From: Skermanella rosea
Lineage (GTDB): Bacteria; Pseudomonadota; Alphaproteobacteria; Azospirillales; Azospirillaceae
Direction: 5' to 3'
NCBI RefSeq assembly: GCF_016806835.2
Contig: NZ_CP086111.1
Span: 1,595,001-1,659,000, forward strand
Length of the DNA: 64,000 nt
Both the position numbers and the translations under genes were made by a program. Within the stretch, counting starts at the first letter, position 1; each line of letters begins with the position of its first letter. This document shows positions 26,838 to 36,900 of the stretch, in pieces. The notes below the pieces were generated by a model that was not told where the DNA came from, did not search any database, and saw only the letters and a program-made list of their open reading frames with translations.

Positions 26838-26866
26838 CTGTCAAAGCGTAACCGAGTCGCGCTATC
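26838..26866 (+). promoter_or_regulatory. Candidate ppk1 promoter
   Basis: CTGTCA (26838-26843), a 17-nt spacer and GCTATC (26861-26866) resemble an alphaproteobacterial housekeeping promoter. Its start would be near 26873, about 31 nt before the ppk1 GTG. The three GGAATCCG repeats end 19 nt upstream. Confidence 0.35.
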
Positions 26867-26903
26867 GTGACCATTCCGTTAATCGTTGAGCCCCGAGGAA
26901 CCC

Positions 26904-29051
26904 GTGACCAGCGCGCAGGAAATCGAGACACCCGACATCGATCCGACCTCTCCGGACCGGTTCATCAATCGTGAACTGTCCTGGCTGGCGTTCAACCAGA
27001 GGGTTCTCGAGGAATCGCTGAACGTCAACCATCCCCTGCTGGAGCGGCTGCGGTTCCTGTCGATTTCCGCGAGCAACCTCGACGAATTCTACATGGTCCG
27101 CGTCGCGGGACTGAAGGCACAGGTCCGCGCCGGGATCACGACGCTGTCAGACGACAATCTCAGCCCGGCCCAGCAACTGGCCGCCGTCAACCAGCGCGTG
27201 ATCGAGCTGATGCGCGACCAGCAGAACGGCTGGCGGACGCTCCGGAAGGAACTGCGCGAGGCCGGGATCACCGTGGTGGATCCCAGCGAGCTTACCGACA
27301 GCGAGATGGATTGGCTGGAGGCCCGTTTCCTCGACGACATCTTCCCGCTCCTGACGCCCATCGCGGTCGATCCGGCCCATCCGTTCCCGTTCATCCCCAA
27401 CCTCGGATTCAGCCTGGCGCTCCAACTCTACGACCCGGACCGCAGCCAGAACCTGGACGCCCTGCTGCCGATGCCGTCCCAGCTGGACCGCTTCGTCCGG
27501 CTGCCCGGATCGGACGTGCGGTTCGTCCTGCTGGAACAGCTCGTCCTTCTGTTCCTCGACCGGATCTTCCCGGCGCCGTTCAAGCTGACCGGGCACGGCG
27601 TGTTCCGGATCCTGCGCGACAGCGAGATGGAGATCGACGAGGAGGCGGAGGACCTGGTCCGCACCTTCGAAAGCGCGCTGAAGCGTCGCCGGCGCGGCAG
27701 CGTCATCCGGCTGGCGGTCAATATCGGGATGGCGCCGGACCTGCGGGAGTTCCTGCGCAACCAGCTCTCCGTCTCCAACGACGACGTGTTCGTGCTGGAA
27801 GGGCTGATCGGCCTGGCCGATACCAAGCAGCTGATCATCGAGGAGCGCCCGGACCTCGTCTTCCCGCCCTACAATGCCCGCTTCCCGGAGCGGATCCGCG
27901 ACTTCGGCGGCGACTGCTTCGCGGCGATCCGGCACAAGGACATCGTCGTCCACCATCCGTACGAGAGCTTCGACGTGGTGGTCCAGTTCCTGCGGCAGGC
28001 GGCCCGCGACCCGGCTGTGGTGGCGATCAAGCAGACGCTGTACCGGACCAGCAAGAACTCGCCCATCGTGGCGGCCCTGATCGAGGCGGCGGAGGCCGGC
28101 AAGACGGTCACCGCCATGGTGGAGCTGAAGGCCCGCTTCGACGAGGAGGCCAACATCCAGTGGGCCCGCGACCTGGAGCGCGCCGGAGCCCAGGTGGTCT
28201 ACGGCTTCGTCGACCTGAAGACCCACGCCAAGGTGTCGCTGGTGGTCCGGCGCGAGGCCAAGGGCTTGCGCAGCTACGTCCATTTCGGCACCGGCAACTA
28301 CCACCCGATCACCGCCAAGGTCTACACCGACCTGTCCTTCTTCACCTGCGACCCGGCGCTCTGCCACGACGCCGCCTTCATGTTCAACTACATGACCGGC
28401 TACGCGACGCCGAAGTCGCTGGAGAAGGTCTCCATAGCGCCCCTGGCGCTGCGGGAGAAGCTGGTCGAACTGATCGACCGGGAGATCGCCTTCGCCCGCG
28501 CCGGCAAGCCGGCCCGGATCTGGGTCAAGCTGAACTCGCTGGTCGATTCGCGCCTGATCGACAAGCTGTACGAGGCGTCCCAGGCGGGCGTGGTGATCGA
28601 CATGATCATGCGCGGTATCTGCTGCCTGCGCCCCGGCGTTCCGGGCCTGTCCGACAACATTAGGGTCAAGAGCATCGTCGGCCGCTTCCTGGAGCATGGC
28701 CGGATCATCTGCTTCGGCAACGGCCACAGCCTGCCGTCTCCCGAGGCCAAGGTCTACATTTCCTCGGCGGACTGGATGCCGCGCAACCTGGACCGCCGGA
28801 TCGAGACCCTGGTCCCGATCGAGAACCCGACCGTCCACCAGCAGATCCTGGACCAGATCATGGTCGCCAACCTGAAGGACGAGGCCCAGAGCTGGTTCCT
28901 GGTCTCCGACGGCTCCTACCGGCGGGCGAAGGTCGACAAGGAGGCGTTCAGCGCCCATACCTATTTCATGACCAATCCCAGCCTGTCCGGCCGCGGCAGC
29001 GCGATCTCCGGGGCGCGGATCCCTCCGCGCCTGGTCCTCCAATCCAAGTAG
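26904..29051 (+). CDS. ppk1: Polyphosphate kinase 1
   Basis: Makes long polyphosphate chains from ATP through a phospho-histidine intermediate. The 715-residue protein has all four domains: an N-terminal four-helix bundle ([22 protein letters not shown]), head domain, and two PLD-like C-terminal domains with the catalytic-His block ([11 protein letters not shown]) and the RLIDKLY and [12 protein letters not shown] motifs. GTG 26904 is chosen because GAGGA (26895-26899) precedes it with correct spacing; TTG 26886 would add six residues. ppx follows 32 nt downstream, so the pair makes and degrades polyphosphate in one transcript. Confidence 0.97.
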   Translation: MTSAQEIETPDIDPTSPDRFINRELSWLAFNQRVLEESLNVNHPLLERLRFLSISASNLDEFYMVRVAGLKAQVRAGITTLSDDNLSPAQQLAAVNQRVIELMRDQQNGWRTLRKELREAGITVVDPSELTDSEMDWLEARFLDDIFPLLTPIAVDPAHPFPFIPNLGFSLALQLYDPDRSQNLDALLPMPSQLDRFVRLPGSDVRFVLLEQLVLLFLDRIFPAPFKLTGHGVFRILRDSEMEIDEEAEDLVRTFESALKRRRRGSVIRLAVNIGMAPDLREFLRNQLSVSNDDVFVLEGLIGLADTKQLIIEERPDLVFPPYNARFPERIRDFGGDCFAAIRHKDIVVHHPYESFDVVVQFLRQAARDPAVVAIKQTLYRTSKNSPIVAALIEAAEAGKTVTAMVELKARFDEEANIQWARDLERAGAQVVYGFVDLKTHAKVSLVVRREAKGLRSYVHFGTGNYHPITAKVYTDLSFFTCDPALCHDAAFMFNYMTGYATPKSLEKVSIAPLALREKLVELIDREIAFARAGKPARIWVKLNSLVDSRLIDKLYEASQAGVVIDMIMRGICCLRPGVPGLSDNIRVKSIVGRFLEHGRIICFGNGHSLPSPEAKVYISSADWMPRNLDRRIETLVPIENPTVHQQILDQIMVANLKDEAQSWFLVSDGSYRRAKVDKEAFSAHTYFMTNPSLSGRGSAISGARIPPRLVLQSK

Positions 29052-29083
29052 CAAGTCCATAAAGGCGCGACGGGCACTACGAC

Positions 29084-30598
29084 ATGACCCTCACCCTCGA
29101 TCGGCGTCCGGCTGCCGACCTCCAGCGTTCCGAGCGGATCGCCGTCATCGACATCGGCTCGAACTCTATACGGCTCGTCGTCTATGACGGCCTTCACCGG
29201 GCGCCGGTGCCCCTGTTCAACGAGAAGATCATGTGCGGGCTGGGCCGCACGGTCGAGAAGACCGGCCGCCTCAACCCGGACGGCGTGACGCTGGCGCTGG
29301 ACAACATCGCCCGCTTCGGCCGCCTGATCGACGGCATGGACGTCTCCCGGACCGACGTGCTGGCGACCGCCGCCGTGCGCGACGCCGCCGACGGCGCCGA
29401 GTTCGTCGAGGCGGTCAAAGCCAGGACCGGCCTGACCGTCCGTACCATCGCCGGCGAGGAGGAGGCGCGCCTGTCGGCCATGGGAGTGCTGTCGGGCACG
29501 CCCGGTGCCGACGGGCTGATGGGCGACCTGGGCGGCGGCAGCCTGGAACTGGTCGGACTGGACCGCGGCGCCATCGGTCCCCAGGTCACGATGCCGCTCG
29601 GCCCGCTCCGGCTGGCGGAGTCCTGCGGCGGAAAGCTGGCGACGGCGTCCCGGACCATCGACCAGCACCTTCAGGCGCTGCCCTGGCTGGCGGCGCACAA
29701 GGGACGGCCCTTCTATCCGGTGGGCGGAAGCTGGCGCGCGCTGGCGAAATTGCATATGGAGCAGGTGAGCCACCCGCTCCACGTCATCCATCACTACACG
29801 GTCGGCGGCGCCCAGCTCCGCGATTTCGCGGGGGAGATATCCCGGCTCAACCGGTCGGCGCTGGACAGGATATCCGGCGTTTCGAAGCGCCGGTCGGACA
29901 CGCTGCCCCTGGCCGCGCTGGCGCTAGAACGGCTGCTGACGACCGTCGAGCCGTCCGAAGTGGTCTTCTCCGCCTTCGGACTGCGCGAGGGGCTGCTGTT
30001 CGACATGCTCGGCGCGCAGGAGCAGCGGGAGGATCCCCTGATCAGCGCCTGCGCCGGGCTGGCCAAGCGGATCGGCCGGTTCGACCAGGGGGAGATCATC
30101 ACGAACTGGACGGCATCCCTGTTCGCCGGGGAAGACGAGGCAGCCGCCCGGCTGCGCCGGGCCTCCTGCCTGCTCAGCGATCTCGGCTGGTCCGAGCACC
30201 CCGATTATCGCGCGGAGCACGCCTATATGCGGATCCTCCGCATGCCTTTCGCCGGCATCGACCACGGGGAACGGGCTTTCCTGGCCCTGGTCGCCTATGC
30301 GCGCTACGGCGGCCGGATCGAGGATCCGCAGGTGGCGGTGGCGCGTGGGCTGGTCCAGGAGGGCAGGGCGGCGAAGGCGGCCATCCTGGGCTTGGCGCTG
30401 CGTCTGGCCCAGACGCTGACCGGCGGCGTCGCGGCGCTGCTTCAGCGAACCAGCCTGTCGATCGACGAGGAGGCGCTCATCCTCTGCGTTCCGGAGGACG
30501 CCCGCGTGCTGGTCGGCGACACGGTGCAGCGCCGGCTGGACGCGGTCGCCAAGGGGCTGAGCCGGCGGGGCGAGATCGTGATCGCGCCGCCGAGATAG
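29084..30598 (+). CDS. ppx: Exopolyphosphatase / pppGpp phosphatase (Ppx/GppA)
   Basis: A 504-residue ASKHA-fold enzyme that hydrolyses terminal phosphates of polyphosphate or converts pppGpp to ppGpp. The N-terminal domain has the phosphate-binding VIDIGSNSIRLVVYD (about 21-35), TAAVRDA, GEEEARLS, and GDLGGGSLEL. The C-terminal part (about 320-500) is HD-like and all-helical. It follows ppk1 by 32 nt and is most probably co-transcribed. It ends 2 nt before the convergent rnd stop. Confidence 0.94.
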   Translation: MTLTLDRRPAADLQRSERIAVIDIGSNSIRLVVYDGLHRAPVPLFNEKIMCGLGRTVEKTGRLNPDGVTLALDNIARFGRLIDGMDVSRTDVLATAAVRDAADGAEFVEAVKARTGLTVRTIAGEEEARLSAMGVLSGTPGADGLMGDLGGGSLELVGLDRGAIGPQVTMPLGPLRLAESCGGKLATASRTIDQHLQALPWLAAHKGRPFYPVGGSWRALAKLHMEQVSHPLHVIHHYTVGGAQLRDFAGEISRLNRSALDRISGVSKRRSDTLPLAALALERLLTTVEPSEVVFSAFGLREGLLFDMLGAQEQREDPLISACAGLAKRIGRFDQGEIITNWTASLFAGEDEAAARLRRASCLLSDLGWSEHPDYRAEHAYMRILRMPFAGIDHGERAFLALVAYARYGGRIEDPQVAVARGLVQEGRAAKAAILGLALRLAQTLTGGVAALLQRTSLSIDEEALILCVPEDARVLVGDTVQRRLDAVAKGLSRRGEIVIAPPR

Positions 30599-30600
30599 GC

Positions 30601-31761
30601 CTACCGGCCTTCGTCGAGCGGCACCAGCCTGACCCGCTTGCCCTCGATCGCGAGGCCGACGCGGCCGTGCTTCAGCTTCAGCGCCAGATCGCCGAACAAC
30701 TCGCGGCGCCACCCCTTGAGGGCCTGGACCGGCGCCTCGTCGTCAGCGGCGATCGCTTCCAGGTCGGCCGAGCTGGCGACCAGCTTGGTCGCCACCTGCT
30801 CGTCCTCGCACCGCATCTTCAGCAGGACGCGCAGCAGCTCGACGATCGGTGCCAGCCCCGGCGGCAGTTCCGGCCGGGGCTCGCCGGCCGGACATTCGCC
30901 GACCGGCATGGAGACGCCGCGTTCCACCGCCGCCAGCAGTTCGGTGCCCCAGCGGCCCTCGGCGACGCTGCGCCCCAGGCCCCGCGTGCGGGCGAGGTCG
31001 TCCACCGACCTGGGCGCGTGGGAGGCGATCTCCAGCAGGGCCTCGTCCCGCAGCACGCGGGAGCGCGGGATGTCCTTGCGCTGGGCCTCGCGTTCCCGCC
31101 AGGCCGCCAGTTCCTTGAGGATGGCGAGGAAGCGCGGCTTGTCGGTGCGGACCTTGAGCCGCTTCCAGGCGTCGTCCGGCTCGACCCGGTACGTGGCCGG
31201 GTCGGTCAGCACGGCCATCTCCTCGTCCAGCCAACTCGCCCGGTCGGTCCGGACCAGCCTACGCTTCAGCTTCTCGTAGGCCGGGCGGAGGTGGGTCACG
31301 TCGGACAGGGCGTAGGTCAGCTGCCGCTCGGTCAGCGGACGGGCCGACCAGTCGGTGAAGCGCGACGACTTGTCCACCCGCGCGCCGGCCAGCTTGGCGA
31401 TCAGCGTCTCGTAGCCGACGCTGTCGCCGAAGCCGCAGACCATGGCGGCGACCTGGGTGTCGAACAGCGGCTTGGGAATCTCGCCCGCGAGGTTGTAGAA
31501 GATCTCCACGTCCTGGCGCGCGGCATGGAACACCTTGAGCACCGACGGATCGCCCATCAGGCGATAGAGCGGCGCCAGGTCGATGCCGTCGGCCAGCGGG
31601 TCGACCGCGGCGGCCTCATCGGGCCCGGCGATCTGGACCAGGCACAATTTGGGCCAGAACGTCTTCTCCCGCATGAATTCGGTGTCGACGGTGATGTATT
31701 CCGCCGCCTTCAGACGTTCGCACAACGCCTCCAGATCGGCTGTGGTCGAGATCAGAGTCAT
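30601..31761 (-). CDS. rnd: Ribonuclease D
   Basis: 3'-to-5' exoribonuclease acting in tRNA and stable-RNA maturation. The DEDD catalytic set is visible: D and E in TVDTEFMRE (about 23-31), D in AARQDVEIFYN, and the Y-x3-D block YALSDVTHL. A first HRDC domain (about 210-290) and a weaker second one follow. The 386 residues match the family. ATG 31761 gives MTLISTTADLEALC; the upstream in-frame stretch does not look coding. It is divergent from aspS across 206 nt and convergent with ppx. Confidence 0.95.
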   Translation of the reverse strand: MTLISTTADLEALCERLKAAEYITVDTEFMREKTFWPKLCLVQIAGPDEAAAVDPLADGIDLAPLYRLMGDPSVLKVFHAARQDVEIFYNLAGEIPKPLFDTQVAAMVCGFGDSVGYETLIAKLAGARVDKSSRFTDWSARPLTERQLTYALSDVTHLRPAYEKLKRRLVRTDRASWLDEEMAVLTDPATYRVEPDDAWKRLKVRTDKPRFLAILKELAAWREREAQRKDIPRSRVLRDEALLEIASHAPRSVDDLARTRGLGRSVAEGRWGTELLAAVERGVSMPVGECPAGEPRPELPPGLAPIVELLRVLLKMRCEDEQVATKLVASSADLEAIAADDEAPVQALKGWRRELFGDLALKLKHGRVGLAIEGKRVRLVPLDEGR

Positions 31762-31812
31762 GCGACAGTCATACAACACCGGAGCCGCCCGGAAAAGCGG
31801 GGCTGCTTCAAC

Positions 31813-31818
31813 TTGACA
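31813..31818 (+). promoter_or_regulatory. Candidate -35 box for aspS
   Basis: A consensus TTGACA lies at 31813-31818, 149 nt before the aspS ATG. The expected -10 around 31836 is poor, so only the -35 hexamer can be supported. Confidence 0.3.
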
Positions 31819-31909
31819 ACCGCCTTGCATCCATGTGCTTCTGCGCCATCATCCAACCTCCAGGGCGGGATCGCGGGCCGATGCCTTCGCCGTCCCTCCT
31901 GGCCGAGCC

Positions 31910-31938
31910 GGCGCCGCGGCATTCCGTTTCGCGGCGCC
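31910..31938. repeat. Hairpin in the aspS leader
   Basis: GGCGCCGCG (31910-31918) and CGCGGCGCC (31930-31938) form a perfect 9-bp stem with an 11-nt loop, ending 29 nt before the aspS ATG. No U-tract is next to it. A translational or attenuation role is possible but unproved. The rest of the 206-nt rnd-aspS gap shows nothing else clear. Confidence 0.45.
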
Positions 31939-31967
31939 CATAACTGTTATTTCAAGGTGCGCTCCCC

Positions 31968-33818
31968 ATGCATCCCTACCGGACCCACACCTGCGGTGCC
32001 CTGCGCGATACCGATGCCGGCCAGATCGTGCGCCTGTCGGGCTGGATCAATCGTAAGCGCGACCACGGACAACTGCTGTTCATCGACCTGCGCGACCACT
32101 ACGGCATGACGCAGTGCGTGATCGACAGCTCCAGCCCGCTGTTCCAGGTGGCCGAGGGGCTGCGCCTGGAGTCGGTCGTCACGGTCACCGGCAAGGTTGT
32201 CGGCCGCACGCCCGAGACGATAAACGACAAGCTGCCGACCGGCCGGATCGAGGTGCAGATCCAGGAGCTGGCGGTGCAGAGCGCCGCCGATCCGCTGCCG
32301 CTCCAGGTCAACAGCGACGCCGACGCCGGCGAGGAGATCCGCCTGCGCTACCGCTTCCTGGACCTTCGGCGCGAGAAGATGCAGCAGAACATCCTGCTGC
32401 GCTCCCAGGTCATCGCGTCGGTCCGCCGCCGCATGATCGAGCAGGGCTTCAACGAGTTCCAGACGCCGATCCTGACGGCCAGCAGCCCGGAAGGGGCGCG
32501 GGACTTCCTGGTGCCGAGCCGCATGCATCCCGGCAAGTTCTACGCGCTGCCGCAGGCGCCGCAGCAGTTCAAGCAGCTGCTGATGATGGCCGGCTACGAC
32601 CGCTATTTCCAGATCGCTCCCTGCTTCCGCGACGAGGACAGCCGCGCCGACCGCAGCCCGGGCGAGTTCTACCAGCTCGACTTCGAGATGTCCTTCGTCA
32701 CCCAGGAGGACGTCTTCGCCGCGATCGAGCCCGTGCTGTACGGCATCTTCGACGAGTTCGGCGGCTTCCGCCGTCCGGCCAAGCCGGAGCTGACCCCGTA
32801 CCCGTTCCCGCGCATCCCCTATGCCGAGTCGATGCTGAAGTACGGCAACGACAAGCCGGACCTGCGCAACCCGCTGGTCATCACCGACGTGACGGCGGTG
32901 TTCCAGCGCGACGACGTCGAGTTCAAGGCGTTCAAGTCGGTCATCGCCAAGGGCGGCGTGGTCCGCGCGATCCGCGCTCCCAACGTCGGCGACCGGCCGC
33001 GCAGCTTCTTCGACAAGCTGAACGACTGGGCGCGCGGCCTGGGTGCTCCCGGCCTCGGCTACATCCTGTTCGAGTCCGGTGGCGGCAAGGGGCCGATCGC
33101 CAAGTTCGTGCCGGAAGCGGCCCAGGCGGCCCTGCGCGAGACGGTCGGCCTGAGCGACGGCGACGCCGTGTTCTTCGTGTGCGACCAGCCCGGTCCCGCC
33201 GCCAAGCTGGCCGGCTTCGCCCGGACCAGGATCGCCGAGGAACTGGGCATCGTCGAGAAGAACGCCTTCCGGTTCTGCTGGATCGTCGATTTCCCGATGT
33301 ACGAGCGGGACGAGGAGACCGGCAAGATCGACTTCAGCCACAACCCGTTCTCGATGCCCCAGGGCGGCCTGGAAGCCCTCGAGAACCAGGACCCTCTGAC
33401 GATCAACGCCTACCAGTACGATATCGTCTGCAACGGAATCGAGCTGTCGTCGGGCGCCATCCGGAACCATCTGCCGGAGGTCATGTACAAGGCCTTCGCG
33501 ATCGCCGGCTACCCGCCGGAGGAGCTGGAAGCCCGGTTCGGCGGCATGCTGTCGGCGATGAAGCTGGGCGCCCCGCCGCACGGCGGCTCGGCTCCCGGCA
33601 TCGACCGCATCGTCATGCTGCTTGCCGACGAGCCGAACATCCGCGAAGTCATCGTCTTCCCGCTGAACCAGCGCGCCGAGGACTTGCTGATGCAGGCACC
33701 GGCTCCGGTCCCGGCGGAGCGGTTGAAGGAGCTGTCGATCAAGCTCGACTTGCCCAAGCCAAAGACGGTCGCCGCCCCGCCCACGGCGGAAGGGACCGTT
33801 TCACCCAAGGGTGCGTAA
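31968..33818 (+). CDS. aspS: Aspartyl-tRNA synthetase
   Basis: Class II synthetase of 616 residues that charges tRNA-Asp; in alphaproteobacteria with GatCAB it may also charge tRNA-Asn, which cannot be settled here. An N-terminal OB fold (about 1-110; [19 protein letters not shown]) binds the anticodon. The catalytic core has motif 2 ([19 protein letters not shown]) and motif 3 ([11 protein letters not shown]), with the bacterial insertion domain between. ATG 31968 starts with the usual HPYRTHTCG. It is followed by a strong bidirectional terminator and faces rne. Confidence 0.97.
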   Translation: MHPYRTHTCGALRDTDAGQIVRLSGWINRKRDHGQLLFIDLRDHYGMTQCVIDSSSPLFQVAEGLRLESVVTVTGKVVGRTPETINDKLPTGRIEVQIQELAVQSAADPLPLQVNSDADAGEEIRLRYRFLDLRREKMQQNILLRSQVIASVRRRMIEQGFNEFQTPILTASSPEGARDFLVPSRMHPGKFYALPQAPQQFKQLLMMAGYDRYFQIAPCFRDEDSRADRSPGEFYQLDFEMSFVTQEDVFAAIEPVLYGIFDEFGGFRRPAKPELTPYPFPRIPYAESMLKYGNDKPDLRNPLVITDVTAVFQRDDVEFKAFKSVIAKGGVVRAIRAPNVGDRPRSFFDKLNDWARGLGAPGLGYILFESGGGKGPIAKFVPEAAQAALRETVGLSDGDAVFFVCDQPGPAAKLAGFARTRIAEELGIVEKNAFRFCWIVDFPMYERDEETGKIDFSHNPFSMPQGGLEALENQDPLTINAYQYDIVCNGIELSSGAIRNHLPEVMYKAFAIAGYPPEELEARFGGMLSAMKLGAPPHGGSAPGIDRIVMLLADEPNIREVIVFPLNQRAEDLLMQAPAPVPAERLKELSIKLDLPKPKTVAAPPTAEGTVSPKGA

Positions 33819-33890
33819 GGGGGCATCGGGTTCCAGGGGTCGCCTTTCGCCCTGATGGGCGAAGGTCGGCCCTGCCCGGACCCGGAAGCG

Positions 33891-33930
33891 AAGAAAGCCG
33901 CTGCGGAGGATGCTCCGCAGCGGCTTTCTT
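33891..33930. terminator. Bidirectional terminator between aspS and rne
   Basis: A perfect 18-bp stem (33891-33908 with 33913-33930) and a GATG loop. Its arms begin with AAGAAAG and end with CTTTCTT, so a T-rich tail is present on both strands, which is the form of a two-way terminator between convergent genes. Confidence 0.88.
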
Positions 33931-33933
33931 CAT

Positions 33934-33957
33934 GCCCCCGGCCCGCAGGCCGGGGGC
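33934..33957. terminator. Second hairpin next to rne stop
   Basis: GCCCCCGGCC (33934-33943) pairs with GGCCGGGGGC (33948-33957) around a CGCA loop, directly after the 18-bp terminator. It lies 15 nt past the rne stop, so it would be met first by transcription from rne. It has no U-tract of its own and may protect the rne 3' end. A smaller 7-bp hairpin sits at 33846-33863 after aspS. Confidence 0.6.
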
Positions 33958-33972
33958 GGCATCGTTGCCGGC

Positions 33973-36900
33973 TTACTCTCGGTTCCACCAGCCCCGGCGG
34001 GCGGGACGCGGCGGCTGCTCGGGAGCGGCAGGCTCCGCTTCCGGAGACGGCTGCGTTTCCGGCGCGGGTTGCGGGGCCGGTTCGATCGGTCCCGGCGCCA
34101 CGTCCATGAAGAGGTCGTCGCCGGCGCTGGGCTCCTGGGGCAGGGGCTCGGGTACGGGCTCGGGCACCTGTTCGACGGGAGACGCCTCGACCACAGGCTC
34201 CGGTTCCGCGACCTTCTTCTTGCGGGGAGCCCGCTTGCGGACCGGCTTGGCAGGAGCCTCCGCGGCCGGAGCTTCCTCGGCAGGAGCCTTCGCGGCCGGG
34301 GCCTTGGCGGCAGTCTCCTCCGCGGCCGCAGGCGCGGCATCGGCCGCGGGTTCCGCGACCTTCTTCTTGCGGGGAGCCCGCTTGCGGACCGGCTTGGCGG
34401 GAGCCTCCGCAACCGGGGCTTCCTCGGCCACGGGTGTCTCCGCAGCCGGAGTTTCCGTGGCCGGAACCTCGGCAGCGGGTGCCTCCGCGACCGGTGCCGG
34501 CTCGGGCTGCTCGGCCACGATCTCCGCCGGAACGGCCGGTTCGCCCACCGTCACGGGTGCGATCTCCTCCGGGGCCGCGGGTTCGGGCACCCGTTCGGGC
34601 TCGGCCCGGGGCTGCTCGGCGACCGGTTCCGGCTGGGGAGCGGGCTCGGGTGGCGGCTCGGGCGTGTGGGGCGCGCCGATGTCGCCGAACGGATCTCCAA
34701 GATCGTCCACATAGGCCGGGGCATGCGCCTGGGCATAGGCGGGTTCGGGCTGGGGCTCGGCCGGGGGCTGCCCGGCAACCGGTTCCGGGGCCGCGGGCTG
34801 CCCGTCCGTCGGGGCCGTCTCCGGTCCCTCCTGCTGGTCGCCGTCGTCGGTGAAGCCGTTCTCGAAATCACCCTCGGCCCGCCCGCGGCCACGGCGGCGT
34901 CCACCGCGCTTGCCGCGCCGGCGCTTCTTGCGCAGGCCGTTCGCGTCGGTCTCGTCAGCCTGGCCGTTCTCGGACTCGTCCCCTTCCTCGCCATCGTCGG
35001 CATCATCGTCGCCGCCGGTGTCGATATCGCCGTCGAGTTCCTCGGACTGCTGGTCGAGCGCGGTCTCATCCACCGGTTCGTCGGCGGCCTCTTCCCGCTC
35101 CTCCTCGCCCTGGTCGTCGGTCCGGGCTTCCGTCCGGTCGTCGAAACGGCGGCGGCGGCGCGACCGGCGGCGTCGGCGGTCGCCACGCTCCTCGCCCTGC
35201 TCCTGCGGAGCGGCCGCCGCGGCGGGCTGCGCCTCCGCGGTCTCGACGGCCTCCACCTGTTCGACGGCTTCGTCTTCCTCCGCCTCCCGCTCGAGCAGGC
35301 GGTCGGTCTCGGCGTAGATCCGCTCCGGGCTGATGACGGGCGCGGTCTCCTCGCCGGCTTGGCGGGCCTTGATCCGCTCCAGGCGGTATTCCGGCGGGAT
35401 CAGCGTGTCGTCGCCGAACAGGAAGACCCGGAAACCGTAGCGTCGCTCGATATCGGCCAGCGCGTCGCGCTTCTGGTTGAGGATATACAGCGCGATCTTG
35501 GTCGCCACATGGACCGTGATCTCGCTGGAGCGCTTGCGGATGCCTTCCTCCTCGATCGCGCGGAGGACATAGAGGGCGGCGGATTCGATGGAGCGGACCA
35601 TGCCGGTGCCCGTGCAGTGCGGGCACTTCTCGAAATTGGTCTCCATCAGGCTCGGGCGAAGCCGCTGGCGCGACAGTTCGAGCAGGCCGAAGGGGGAAAT
35701 GCGGCCGAGCTGGATGCGCGCCCGGTCGTTCTTCATCGCCTCCTTGATGCGGCGTTCGACCGCGGCGTTGTTCCGCGCGTCCTCCATGTCGATGAAGTCG
35801 ATGACGATCAGCCCGGCGAGGTCGCGCAGCCGCAACTGGCGCGCCACCTCGTCGGCGGCCTCAAGGTTGGTCTTGTAGGCCGTCTCCTCGATGTTCCGCT
35901 CGCGGGTGGAGCGGCCGGAGTTGACGTCGATCGCGACCAGCGCCTCGGTCTGGTTGATGACGATGTAGCCGCCGGACTTCAGCTGGCAGACCGGGCTGTG
36001 GATCGCGTCGATCTGGCTTTCGACCTGGTAGCGGAAGAACAGGGGGATCGTCTCGTCGCGGTAGCAGTGGACCTTCCGCGTGTGGCTCGGCATCAGCATG
36101 TGCATGAAGTCGCGGGCGACGCGGTAGCCCGCCTCGCCTTCGACATGCACCTCGTCGATGTCGTTGGTGTAGAGGTCGCGGATCGACCGCTTGATCAGAT
36201 TCGCTTCCTCATAGATCAGGGCCGGCGCGCTCGACTGGAGCGTGAGGTCGCGGATGCTGTCCCACAGCCGCAGCAGGTACTCCAGGTCGCGTTTTATCTC
36301 CGGCTTCGTCCGCTCCATTCCCGCGGTGCGCAGGATCACCGCCATGCCTTCGGGAATGTCGAGGTCCGACAGCATTTCCTTCAGGCGCTTGCGGTCCTGC
36401 GGATTGGTGATCTTCCGCGAGATCCCGCCGCCGCGCCCGGTGTTGGGCATCAGCACGCAGTAGCGGCCCGGCAGGGACAGGTATGTCGTCAGGGCGGCGC
36501 CCTTGTTGCCGCGCTCCTCCTTGACGACCTGGACCAGCAGGATCTGCCGGCGCTTGATGACTTCCTGGATCTTGTAGCTGCGCAGCGGACGGGGACGGCG
36601 GCGCTGGACGTCCTCGGCCTCGTCGCCGACCAGTTCGTCCACCGGGCCCTCGTCGGCATCGCCCCGGCCGCGGCGGCCCTGCCGGTCGTCGCGGCGGCCG
36701 CGGGGCGCATCGTCGCCTTCATCCTCGTCGGCATCGGCGTCCCGGGAGTCGTCCCGATCGTCCTCGTCGTCGGACTCGACGGCGCCGGGATGCTCGGCTA
36801 CCGGCGCCTCGGCCCCGGCGCCGAATTCGGCTGCCGGGGCGGGCAATTCCTCCGCGCCGGGGCGGATGACGTCCCCGGCGGAGGGAACCGCCCCGGGCTC

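Noticed and set aside
26838-26856. CTGTCAAAGCG as a Pho box
   Set aside because: Only one half-site resembles CTGTCAT; the second half (TAACCGA) does not.
29233-32109. A 958-codon plus-strand frame
   Set aside because: It is out of frame with ppx and antisense to rnd, with an arginine- and glycine-rich translation and no motif.
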